64,000 nucleotides of DNA from Maea johnstoni. Lineage: Eukaryota > Annelida > Polychaeta > Spionida > Magelonidae. Position numbers and translations under genes: made by a program. The notes beneath the pieces were generated by a model. It did not search any database, was not told the DNA's origin, and was given only the letters and a program-made list of their open reading frames with translations. Positions 32,211-44,646 of this stretch are shown here, in pieces; within the stretch, counting starts at the first letter, position 1; every line of letters begins with the position of its first letter. The stretch lies in NCBI GenBank assembly GCA_963942565.1, contig OZ012697.1, forward strand, positions 28,375,312 to 28,439,311, in the 5' to 3' direction.

Positions 32211-35200
32211 AAGTAAATGGATTTGCTTAAAATTTGGTTTATCAATTGCTAAGTGTATTTCGGAGGGAGGGTTATTTCAATTTTGATTTTGCCCCAAAGT
32301 TGTGCAATCCAGAATTCGAAGTTAAAAAAACACACACCTTTTTCTCATATTCGACAAATATCCCCCCCAAAATGGTAATAAAATATTAACGGAGCAGAAA
32401 TTAAAAGAGAAACTGTGTTTCCCTTTCTTGCGTATTAATCTTCTCTCCATATTTATGAAATCTGATAGTCCCCGGTCCATAATTGTGGACAACACTGCTT
32501 GAAAACACTATGCATATATTTTTTTGTTTTTTTACCCAAAATAATTTACATCTTGCAGGTAGGATATATGTGTGATGCTAAACGTATTCCTCAATAAAAG
32601 AACTGTCATGATCAGGCAATGTAGATTTTGGAAAAACCTAGTCAAGGAAATATCCCCATAAACCCTGTAGTGGCTAGGGGGAATAGCAGCTACCAGTTGT
32701 CGTGTCATTTGGAAGGCGCCGCGGAAGTTTGATTACAGGCACTTGCCGCAGAAAAAACCTGAGAGGGAAAAAGGATACCGATTTCAGTTTTCGAAGTCAT
32801 TTATAAAACATGCATAATATGAGCAGATCAGTTGTGCATCTATGTATATAGATACAAACAGTATCAGACCTTTATGGTGATCTATATGAGGTCGGTCTGT
32901 AAGTGTTCTACCACTTGTAAAGGATGCTCACACTTGACAAGTTTATTTTTGTCCTCAGATTTAAAAGAAATATTTGGATGTGTTATGGAAGATGGTGCAA
33001 GTGTGAAAGGCAGAATTTTTTTTCTCCACCGTTTTTCCAAAAAAACAGCAGAAAATCTATTTTTTTTCTCCACCGTTTTTCCCAAAACAGCTGAATCTTT
33101 TTTCTCCACCGTTTTCCAAAAACAACAGAAAAAAAATTCAAATATTTTGTCGCCTATTTTTGTGCAAACTGGTTATCTGCCTCCCTTTACCACTTCCAAG
33201 GGAGCACTCATTATTGCATTTAATGGTATGTGATGACCAATATGGCATGTACAAGTGGACAAAAAAAGACATTTTTGAATATTCCCTCTGTGCCGTAACG
33301 TTACGTCCCTATGCTATTGTTGCTCTGACGGGCCTTCCCACGGCAAACGGTGAGGACAGCCTAAGGGTGCAATTAAGTCTCCTAGTGTAGAGGGGGGATC
33401 TCAGGATCTCATGTCCGCGATTTTGTAAATGAAGGGTACTTTTTTTGTACCCAGGAACGAAGTATGGGGGGTGAAAATCCCCTTACAATCCACGAAATAT
33501 ACGCGACTCTGACGTCGCGCATTTTTCCCGCTTATTTTGGGTTGTTCGTGCACGGAATGATAATTTGGCGTTTTTTATGAATGTAAATTTGCATGTTGAT
33601 AATGGAGTAGGCCCTATTTCTGCTTACTCGTACAAATCACATTTAAAAGAAATTCGAAAATTGGACATATTTTTACAACAGAAGAAGATATCGCCATGGT
33701 TTCTTTGAGGTCAAACAAGTTAGGTGATTGTTATATTGCTAGGGCATACATATTTGCCAGTAGAAGAGAAGATGCAGATTCTGCCTGCGACCTTCACAAA
33801 AAGATAATTTTCATACTTTTTGTACCGGTTATTTTGAAAATGTACTCTCTAGGGCCTTTCTCAAAATCGTACAAGAGCAGATTGTTCATTGCACACATTT
33901 TTCGGAGAGAAATGTGATTGAAAGAGCATCCTGGGAAAAATAGTATATTCTAAGGTCATTCCAAGGTCATCCCATGTCATTCAAAGTCATCTGGTTTTAT
34001 TAAGTTTTTTGTATCCCCATCTTATTGCCACAAGTTGTGAGAATATGAACAGGAATCACAGAAGTATACCCATATTTACTATATGCATGATCATGTGACC
34101 CATGGGAGATATGGGCATATATTTGTATGTTTGAAGTGAATAAATCAGAATGTTCAGGGTCCTCCTCAGACAACAGCTTTCCAAACTGAACTTCTCATTA
34201 GAACTACACAACTGACTTTTGTCGTCTTTGGTAATATCCATTACCTTCTACCAGTTACGAGAAGTGACTTGATTACAATGGCAGGGTTCAAAAAGAATGT
34301 ATATTTGTCATTTTAATGGCTATTCCAACAACCAACCAATACTATGTAAAGCCATTGTTCATATTTCATCTGTATGCACATAAACATATTTTCTGTTCAG
34401 TAGCGAAAACCGAATCATTCAAATCATCTATTAAGTCCAGTACCCAAACCCCTTTTTACTTATTTCTGATATTGTACAGCGGGGCTAGCTAGTATTCATT
34501 GGCATTTACTTCACATTATGCTTTACTTTCGGTTTTATCACTAATTCATCCTCCTCATTATTATCATTGTTATCATTATTATTATTATCATTATTGATGT
34601 TGTTGTAGACGTCACAGCCCCGTAAAATTAGTATATGCCTAAAATGCTTCCCTCGGACACTTTAACTGTTAGCAGAGTGACTTGGTTAAAAGAAAGCTTC
34701 ACCCCTTGACGTGCGTGCACCAATTCTTTGATTGTTGCAGCTCAGCCGCTATCTCAGCTTTCTCTTCTGCGCTTCTTTTCTTCCTGTTTTGGACACATAG
34801 AGTAATTTGGGGAAAACTGGTGATCACGTGACAACACAAATAACCCTACACTGCGTTTTCTTCACACTTAAAAGCATTCTATTCAGATCGTCTGTCAGTG
34901 AAATGTTGAATCCTTGGCTTCGTCATCGTCGATGTGCGCTGTCTGTTGTTAATGGCCGTGTTGATAAGGAAGGTACTATTTTCATAAAAATGGAAGGTTA
35001 CCCCTCATGTTCTTAGGCTACCTCTTTGCTTGGTTATGCGCAGGGATAAGAACTTTGATTGGTTCACAAGGGGAAAGTGGGAAGGTGCTCCTACAAAGTC
35101 ACATGACCTCGTCAAGATCTCCAGCTGGGGAAATTAGTTCATGAAGTTTAATTCTAATGTTATTTTATATGATCTATACAGCTCCTAGATAGGAGGATAC

Positions 35201-35320
35201 TATCCTAAGAAGAAGAAGAAGAAGAAGCCAATAGATGTAGCTGACAGGTGGGCACGTTCAAAAGCATGTATTGAAAACTGAACTGTTCCACAATTTTTTA
35301 TCTTCTTTCGATAACAACTT
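32211..35320. other. Intergenic, no gene recognised
   Basis: About 3.1 kb. It contains a threefold about 45-bp minisatellite (33007-33130, phrase TTTTTCTCCACCGTTTT), a short ATT run near 34556-34590 and an AAG run near 35203-35228. A 133-codon open frame at 32832-33233 spans the minisatellite and shows no family match. Confidence 0.4.
33007..33130 (+). repeat. Minisatellite, three copies of about 45 bp
   Basis: Three phrases of the form TTTTTTCTCCACCGTTTTTCC followed by aaaacagc(a)gaa. The unit lengths differ by a few bases. Confidence 0.7.
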
Positions 35321-35326
35321 GGGTTG

Positions 35327-38300
35327 AATGACGGTATCTACCGTTAATTCGAAAACCGTTTTGAAAACGGTAAAACGGAAAAGGGTAACAGCATCTAAAA
35401 CCGTTTTACCGTTTTCAAAACAGTCAAAGCAAAAACAGTAACAGCGGCTTAAACCGTTTTGAAAACGGTAAAACGGAAAAGGGTAACAGCTTCTGAAACC
35501 GTTTTACAGTTTTCAAAACAGTAAAACGGCTTCAGAAGGACTTTTAGTTGGTTCGTGAACCGGTTGATGAATTGAATGCGCCTCCTTTGAGCGGGAAATT
35601 TATAGAAGTTTGCGCTAGTGTCATATTCGGTCGCTTTTGACATTTGTACATATGCCAACGAAATCCTGAACATATTAAATAAACGTCTAAATAGCCAAAT
35701 TTACATAGAAAATGAACATCTAAGCAAATGTAGAGTCAGATATTTCGGTCTAGCTTTTGAGATGGTAAAATGTCGAAATACTTCTGTATCTCACTATCTG
35801 CCGGCTCCTGAGAGTAGGGGATGTATTTCTCTGCCGGCTCGGAGCAAATTTATGATGTTTTAATTATAGGCATGAAAATCCCAATGAATTTTGCCAAGTT
35901 TGGATGGCATAAACGAACTTTTTGTGGGGAAAAAGTTGAAAAAGCTGTTAACCAAAGCAAGTCAGACAGACTATAACTTGCCCACCGTAGTTTTTGGCTT
36001 GCCTGAAATAGTTAGTTACATGTGCTAGAGAATGGCATGTATCATTCATGATGGATTTAATGAACCATTTTCTTTATTGTTCTGCAAAGTTTGCATATTT
36101 GACTATGGTGTTTGTGCCATTTTTTAAATAGAACATTTAGCCCTGCAGTGAGTCTGCTGGCAGTTGAATTGCATTCAGAGGATAGAGTTATATTGAATGG
36201 AAAATATGAAATATTAATTTTCACTGATTCTTCAGTGGCAGGACAACACAAGAAAAACGATGCGAAACCAATTATCTTTAATCATTGGTTAATGTGGATT
36301 AAGAATCAACGATGATATCTGAACCCATTCCCTTCCCCTGAGGTTACTTTGTTCTGCGCTACATGTTAAAGCTTTACAATAGTCACAAAAAGACCCTACC
36401 ATCCAGGTACAAAATGGTGGAAATGAAAAAATAAAAACAAAACAACTATTGATTCATGAATTCATACTTAACTAGTTAGTACCCGCCCTGCGGACAGTAA
36501 GCATGAAATTCTTCATATTGCCAAAAAAGACCAGAGCACCTATAGATATCCCTGCCACCAAACTTAGGGCTACCTAACCTATGTATCAATATTTCAGAAA
36601 GCTTGGCTAACATATATGAAATCGATGGATAAGATATCAAACCGGCTGTAGCGTATGTCATTTGCACTCGTCCTATAGTTATTATGCACGAACATTAGTC
36701 ATTCATTAAAATTTACATGTGTTTGTAATTTCTTGCTACAAGTAAAATGTACCCATTGTTTTTGAAAACAAATACTTACAAATACTTTCAGATAACAGCA
36801 GTTTTGTCTTATAATTGCTGTTTCAGCAATTTTGTCATCAAAATACCACTTTAATTTACCAATGTTTAGGACAATCAATAACTCCCAGCATTCCCTGTTG
36901 TATATCTGTTATAGGGTGATAACTTGTAAAAAATGGCCAGTACTTGAGTGTCTGTCTGAAAAGTGCACTTCCAACGTACTTCAAAAGAAAAAGAAACGAA
37001 GCTCATTTTGATGGCCAATGCCTATATCAAATACAATTGATAAATGATTTCCTATAAAAAAAAATCAGGAGTATCCAAATATGGGAAATCCTATAAACTT
37101 GATTTGCCAAGTTAATTGGATGGCAAACTCGACGCTTTAGTGCCTTTAAATACGGCTGCAAGCCGTTCCCTTATTAGCAAACTCTGAAACTGGCACCCTC
37201 AGCAATATGGGTTAGACTAGTTGGGAAATCAGCATCATTTCTAGCCAGGTCACGTGGCTAACTTTATCTGCCCTGATAGAAAGCGGATACCAAAAAACAC
37301 ACATTTTTTACATGTAGTATTAGATCAGCAGGGCTTGCAGTTTTTTTCAATGGAAAGCTTCCCATGTCCGTGTCCGGTGCGCCTGATCTTCCGTGCACTA
37401 TTTCTTTCAAACGCCTGCACACCATATGCTGCGAACGGCAACCAGTCCTCACAGCGTACGAAAGTAGTGCACGTGAGACAAGATATAGTGCCACAAATAT
37501 GTCCGATCTTCAGGCACATGTGGGGGGAGTATGCTAAAACATTGGCATCTATTGAATCACACCTAATCATTTAGACCTGAGCCGATGTCCCATAGGAATG
37601 TCTATTGCCACGAAAATTATTGAAGCCGGAAACTCACGCTGACCTGATTGGTGACGTCATCGACCGCGTAGTATTGGCGCCAAATTCAAATACTGTACCA
37701 AGCCTGTACACTCGTCTCGTAATTGCATGTACTTTATCCCGGAATCGTGCAGTCATGACACGCTACTGACTGCCTTTCACAGATTTATAAGGGTTTTTAA
37801 GTATGGAATAGGAACATTAACTTGTAGTAATGTATTAAATCCGAATTTATCCTTAGAAAAGATTTATTCTATTGGCGTGGATGGCTAATTTATCTAATCA
37901 GATTTGGCTCTCTTTTAAGTTGTGTCAGATGTATTAAATGTAAATCGAGCCAGTATATCAAACTGCTTAAATATCTGAATCAAGGTAATTTACTTAATAT
38001 GATAATTTACTTAAGTTATGGTGATGAGAACCATCGTAAGCTAGTTAAATGCACCTGTGCAAGTAGTGAGATTATGTCATTTGAGTGAAAAGTTGTAAAT
38101 ATTGAAATGACATAGAATATGGGCTGACTAAGGACGCTTGGTTATGATATTTTCTACCTGCTACCACTCAGGAGTTAAGATGGTGTTTCTTGAATTCCTG
38201 GTTTGAACCCCATGTGCTACTTTAATGAAAAAAAATCAGAATTGCTGTAAGACATACAAAGTGATTTCAAACAGTTTACTTCCACAATTATGGAGTGTGC

Positions 38301-39507
38301 AACCAGTGATGCCCTGTATTTGGGCCTTGGATCCGTGCGCCGTCCATCAGTTTCGGCGCACGGATCCCCACAACCACACTACAACCAGCTCTATTTTTGC
38401 AACTGCGGGCGCCCCATGCAAAACAGCACGATTTCCCTCCTGAACAGTTAATATAAACACCTATCTCACAACCTCTTGCATTGGGTTATTTCACTGGAAC
38501 GTTTTGTCACAAAAAAAGTGGAAAAGGCCGTCAGACAGACTATAGTAGACAATTGGTCCCAGAACACAGCGGTAGGCGGTAGGCGCTGTGCGACATTCAT
38601 TTTCACCAGGCGCCACTGCCATATACTATAGTCTGTCTGACTGGAGTTTGGCAACTGCTTTGTCCATTTTTTTGTAGCAAAACGTTCGAGTTTTCCATCC
38701 AAACTTGGCAAATATCTTAGATGCACTACTACGAGTATGAATAAACATACTTTTCGTCTCAACTCCGCAAAATGTTACTCATTAGGTCCCATTGTAAATA
38801 TGCCCATTGCCAACAATACTATCTCGCGTGTTCACGGTGTTTGTATTGTTCGCAACAGACACACAAGCGAGGTTGTATTGTCGGCAATGTGCACATTTTA
38901 CAACAGGAACTAATAAGTAAAATCAATATTTTGCGCAGTTGAGACAAAAATTATGTTTGTACATATACGTAGTAGTGTTCCAAAGAGGTTTGCGAAGTTT
39001 GGATTTAAAACTCGAACGTTTTGTCACAAAAAAGTGGCAAAAGTGATTGCCAAACTCGAGTCAGACTGACTATAGCTGTTTGTATGTGCCGAGATACCCT
39101 ATGGCAAAATACTTCTGCCTTAGATTTAGGTGGAAAACTGGTAACATACTTTATGAGAGATGGGACTAAACCCTACCGTCCATGATATCAGAAATGGGAA
39201 AATTGGTAGGGTTTATGTCAGAACTAGAATCTCCCGCACCTGTCTGTGATAGGCGCATTCAATTAACCAACCGGTTCAAGAGCAGACTGAAAGTCCTTCT
39301 GAAACCGTTTTACTGTTTTGAAAACTGTAAAACGGTTTCAGAAGCTGTTACCCTTTTCGCTTTTGCCGTTTTCGGAACGGTTTAAGCCGCTGTTACTGTT
39401 TTTGCTTTGACTGTTTTGAAAACGGTAAAACGGTTTTAGATGCTGTTACCCTTTTCCGTTTTACCGTTTTCAAAACGGTTTTCGAATTAACGGTAGATAC
39501 CGTCATT
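35327..39507. mobile_element. 4.18-kb element with about 257-bp inverted ends, family unassigned
   Basis: The left end (35327-35583) and right end (39251-39507) are inverted copies made of tandem AAACCGTTTT / AAAACGGT phrases and starting AATGACGGTATCTACCG. Flanks are GGGTTG at 35321-35326 and 39508-39513, a 6-bp duplication. Further inverted phrases lie inside (gtcagacagactata near 35966, 38525 and 38628). I see no transposase, polymerase, integrase or capsid-like frame. Six-bp duplication plus long inverted ends recalls Polinton-type ends, but the terminal bases do not match what I know of them and nothing else supports it. Probably non-autonomous. Confidence 0.75.
38329..38367. repeat. Perfect 14-bp hairpin, GGATCCGTGCGCCG
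   Basis: Arms at 38329-38342 and 38354-38367 are exact inverse complements around an 11-nt loop. GC-rich inside AT-rich element DNA. Confidence 0.85.
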
Positions 39508-39513
39508 GGGTTG

Positions 39514-41719
39514 GGTGGGTGGGGGGAATCACCTTTTGTCTCTACTACTCTAGAATTTAGTGAGATTGATTTATTTCTTCTCCATCTGACGTGCGGTCGC
39601 GGGCGCCCTGTCTCCGCACAACTTCGCGTGTCCTACCAAAACATTACACCCTCAATCCTAAATTTCACCTCTTGAATTGAGTCTTTCTGGATATATTATT
39701 AATATCATTCGCACCGTACATCGAGCGGTCCTTAGATGTTGGTACTAGGTAGTCCCATATTACACCATCAGAACACCTTCGTGTGAAGCACGCCGCCTTG
39801 TTTTGGTTTAACCGCATCACAGCTACAGCGAATCACTACACAAACCGCATCGTCTGCACCGAATCTCCATATCTGAATAACATTCTTGATATATGTCCTT
39901 GTTTATTTTGAAGAAACACCATATATAACATATCCCTCATGCAACACCTGGTGTGGTATTGGCGGCTCTAAATTAGCTAACTGTTCATTTGTGAAAGATG
40001 TTATATTTTGTCGCGTATGGATAAAGCCTTATCACAATGATACCGCAGTTGTTTGAAAATGGCCGCTTGGTGAAGCTAGAAGGTGTTTAGATTGAAGGCC
40101 GTCCGGCCATTTCCAACGCTATGGGAACAACTAAAGTTTCTTTGCGAATTGCACGTCGCCCGGGGGATCATACTTAATACGGCGAAACATTGAATGATGC
40201 ATCATGTTCAAAAATACGGTAAGGGTACCTTATAGCTTAGATAAACATCCCCCAAGTCGAACCCGGACAGGTGTGACAATTGTAAATAACTGAACTGAAG
40301 GCCTGTTGTTTCTGTAGGCACCTGTCTAATTAAGACAGATGAGTACAAACATCGGTTAGAACATTGTTTTTGGTTTAGTAGCAGTTAATTATGTTGCTTA
40401 ACTGCATATGTAGTATTAGATATTCTAATTCTTGGTTAGGGCCTAGGGGAGTTGTTGAAATTTTATTGTATGTTCTTTCACGTCACTTGTCATTTCTTAG
40501 ATGAATAGAACATGGACTGGTCGCCACAGACCAATCACCATAGGACCCATTGTGCAGCCCTGGACACACCAAATCTAGTCTCTGTGTGACATCGCTAGGA
40601 GACAAAGACCAATGGGGATCCTCATATTTGTTAACATATATACATGTATTTATATAGAGGAGGTTGTTCACGCACATATACACTAACACACCTCTAGAGT
40701 GGTTCTTGTCGCTACCTGGGCCGGGAGTTGTATCCAGGCTGTTGAGCTACTGGTCTTCTGGTTGCTTATCAGGTGATTGTCATTTGTGGTCATTTTAAGG
40801 AGGAAGTTTATTAATGGCAGAGGTACTTTATAAGGCTTATAGTTGAAAACTCACGGAAACTATGTACAGGACTTAATTGGGTTTGCAAATCCACATAGCC
40901 CCACTCAAGATTTCATGGCCCCAGCTTTGCCATAACCTGCCGTCCCATGGCAATCTGTTAATTGGTACCCCTAAAATAACTTAAGAGTTTAACTGTAGCA
41001 GGGTGATCAGATCATGTATCAAGGATAGGAAAGTCTTAGAGTGGTATTATGTGTCAGCATCTAAGGTAGGGGGCAGGTAGCCTTCACCCTGGACCAAATC
41101 CCAATTGCAACCTCAGGAGTCAGCTAGGAGCAGTCAAGACAGCTTTACTGGTTAATCTTGTGATGTGATGAGGGTATAGGGACGGATTCATACCTCTAAG
41201 AACCAAACAGTACTATACAGTATGGGTACCAATACAATTGTAAATTATTGTAACAGGATACTGTTATTAATGGTTCTTTATTGCATTATTCCCTTCTAAG
41301 CTTTGTAGTGAATAGTCGTGGAGAGCATCCTGGGCAATTCATTTTGGTAATTCCTGGTTTTCCAGTGCACTTGCAACATTGTAGCACTATTTGGTTTATG
41401 CTACTTTAAGTTACTAAGTAGATACAAAGTGATGAAAATAGTATAAAATGTGTTTTAAACTTATGAATAACTAAATTTCTTTTGAGTATTGTTGTATGTT
41501 GGAATCAAGTTATTCATATAATATACATGTACCAAAGCTTTCATGGATGCAGTATGGAATTACTTATTTTAGAAAAAAAACAGGTCTGGCTGGTGTACCA
41601 CAAAATTTTGTGATTGCTGTTTCAGACAAGTTTTTGTAAACTCGTATTTATAAGACCCTGAATAAAAGTATCCATTGGTAAAGAATAAGAATTATTTTGA
41701 ATGTATGATTTTTTTTCAG
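39514..41719. other. Upstream region and first intron of the coiled-coil gene
   Basis: About 39590-40220 is richer in CG dinucleotides than its surroundings and could hold the promoter. A possible short first coding exon is listed separately. No other exon is recognised up to 41719. Confidence 0.4.
40204..40218 (+). CDS. Candidate first coding exon (MFKNT) of the coiled-coil gene
   Basis: ATGTTCAAAAATACG ends at a strong donor GTAAGG in phase 0, the phase in which the exon at 41720 must be entered. It sits in the CG-rich stretch. Five codons is short and no transcript evidence is available, so this is an inference. Confidence 0.35.
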
Positions 41720-44562
41720 AAGAAACCAATAGATTTGCGAGAGTTGAGAAAGAAACTCCAGGATGACGGCCTTGATCCTAGAAGTAGTGACGAGGAAAAA
41801 CTACGCCATGTGTGGCAGTTATACCTGGAAACACAGGTATGTATACTTAATTGAGCTGGACTTAGCCAGGACCTGTCCTACCTGTCTTTTGGACAGGTAG
41901 TTTTCTAAAAACCTCCTGTTTGGACAGGCAAAAATTTCTAAGAAGAATTTTAAATTTTGACTATTTGGGTGTAATAACCAGATATTGTCCTAACAAACCA
42001 TCTTCTATGAAATAGCTGAAGTGTAAATTGCCCTTATATTAATGACACACTAGGCTATTAATAGTAGCTGGTATAAGGATTTGCAGTAGATTAGTAGCTA
42101 AATCTGGACGGGCAGAAATTTTGAAATTGCTGTTTTGGACAGGCATTTTTGAAATCCTGGCTAAGACCCTGGATGAGCACTATTAGCACAGGTATGCAAT
42201 TCATGGAACACCTCATTTATCAATGATTGTTTCTACCTTGTATTATTTTATTATTTCTTTTATCATTAATTGTATTCTTAATCCTTTTATAGCCGCAGTG
42301 TTCACAGTCTGACGAATGTGGGACTAGCTTAATTTTGATAACCCAATCCTAACTTAACATTCTCCTATCGGAGGATACATTTGTATTAGTGGGCAAATAC
42401 TGACATCCTAGTAATTTTACTCTATGTTTTCAGGGCAAGCTGCAGGCGTCGGTGGCGAACATTGAGGAGCTGCGCGGGCAGCAGGAGGAGGAGATGCGAG
42501 AGGTCGAGAACTACGTGGAGCACATACGGGGATTGTCCAATGAGAGGGAGGCGCTCACGCAGGAACTGGAGGAGGAAAACGAGCAGCTTAAGGCGGAGCT
42601 CGAGCAACTGCAACAGCAAAGTAAGAACAACACTGCAGCACCTTAAATTATTTATAGGGATCGGAACCAGTACTCGATACAGAACCAAATAACATTATTA
42701 ACTGGGAAAAGTTTGAAATCTAAAAAAAGAAGAAATTTGTTTTTTAATATTTTATGTATGGCAATCTTTTATCTTGCTCATGCATGAAAAGGGCATGCAT
42801 GGAAAGGGTGTGATATCATTGAATTGAAAAATCTAAAATGAAATATTGCTTTTAAAATGTTATGTTTGGCAATCTCCCCTCTTGCACAGGCTTTATAAGG
42901 ATTTGAAATTTATGAAATTCAAAATCTAAAAGAAATATTGAATTAAAAATTTATTTATGGAAATCTACCCTTCTTTTATGCTTAAAGTGTTCAATTTTTG
43001 GAAAGGTACATACTTTTTACCTGTGTACTATTGGAATGTAGTATGGTACTGTTTCCTCAAAATAGGAATCACTATATAGCTATGATTCATTTATATTAAG
43101 GTTATTGTTGTTTTCCATCATTTTCTATCCAGAAGCTAAATGGAAATTAGAAAAACAAGGTAAATGGAGAAATCGTTTGAAGTAAAATATCACTTATTTC
43201 TATCCATCTTACATACACATGTTTTTTAATTGTTTCACCCACTTATATTGAAATATACCCGTATTCTTACTCTGTTCACTTACTTTTATAAACTGTTGAA
43301 ATAGGCCTACTCTTCCTTGGCCCATAACTTCGATCGTTGCTTGCAGGTTAAAATGCTAATTGATAAAAAGTGAAAAAGTGCTTGTCTTGTTCATGGTTAT
43401 ACAGGTGAATTTGGATATGACGGACCACTGTACGACAGATTTTTGCATATGACGGACGATATGCTTGGTCCGCCAGTCCGATGCATATCAAGTATTTATC
43501 ATATGTATTTGACGGATTTTGCATATGACTGACCAATTTTCCTGGTCCAATATCCAAGTTCACCTGTACACTGTTTGATATTATTCTTTTGCAATGCATA
43601 TCAACCTGGTTGCATGTGGATGGCACTCATTCTGATAAATTTGAACATAACTTGTTAAATTAGCATAATCAGGGCCATGACCAGCAGGGTATCTGGGTGA
43701 TACCCAAAGCCTTGAAATACACACTTCAGGACACTCAAGTATTTAGTTATTTATTGAAAATTTCAATTTCAGACAATTACAATTAGAGATTTTTACTTTA
43801 ATGCTTGAACATTACCTAAAGGTATAATACATTTTTAAAAAAGCTTTTTGAAATGCTGCACTGTTATTAGAGATGTTTACTTTAATGCTTGAACATTACC
43901 TAAAGGTATAATACATTAAAGAAAAAGCTTTTTGAAATGCTGCACTGTTATCAAGATGTTTCCTGTCAGTCACACCATATGTATCTTCAGGTTTGAATAG
44001 TTTAAACTGTTTGTGCTAAGGAGTTCCTCTTAGAAGTGCATCCTTATTCTGCGACACTTTTGACTGTTTTCTGGGATATTAAGAATCATTTTAAGAAATG
44101 TCTGTATAAATAGTATAAATTTAGGCAATTCAAGTCAAGAAGATCATCAGACGTAAAAAAGGGTTGAATAAAAATATCTTTCAGCTGGCGTGAGCGAGGA
44201 GATCTCAGAGCTACTCTTCCAGCAGGGGCTGCATGAGATTGCCGACAGCACCTGCGTGGAACAGGTCGCCTACCTGCTGGTGGAGCGCGCCAAACTCCTC
44301 GACGAACTGGAGGCCGAACAGAACAAAAACAACCTCCACGTCAAGGAGAGCGGCTTCGAGGCCAAGCAGCTGCAGGGTCTGCTGGAACAGACTCGCATGG
44401 AACAAGAGGAGGAGCTTGAACAACAGAAGGAATCCATGATCAAGGTCAAGGAATACATGAAACAGGTACAGGTACAGGTATATTTAGGGTTGAGATTGGC
44501 ATCACTATTATTATGATACCGATCCCAATTCCGAGCCTTAGCGTCGTTTTGGGAGTTGCTGG

Positions 44563-44646
<84 letters not shown>

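Noticed and set aside
37254-37574. Overlapping open frames of 76-106 codons on both strands inside the 4.18-kb element
   Set aside because: No motif, both strands open equally, and no support as a transposase or capsid-like gene.
35327-39507. Assignment of the 4.18-kb element to Polinton/Maverick
   Set aside because: A 6-bp duplication and long inverted ends agree, but it is far too short, the terminal bases differ and no family gene is visible.
40483-40689. 68-codon minus-strand frame upstream of the coiled-coil gene
   Set aside because: No homology or splice context; base composition like the surrounding intron.
42422-42688. Antisense Leu-rich frames opposite the coiled-coil exons (also 44211-44458, 54506-54790)
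   Set aside because: Shadows of Glu/Lys/Gln-rich exons on the plus strand; no independent splice or homology support.
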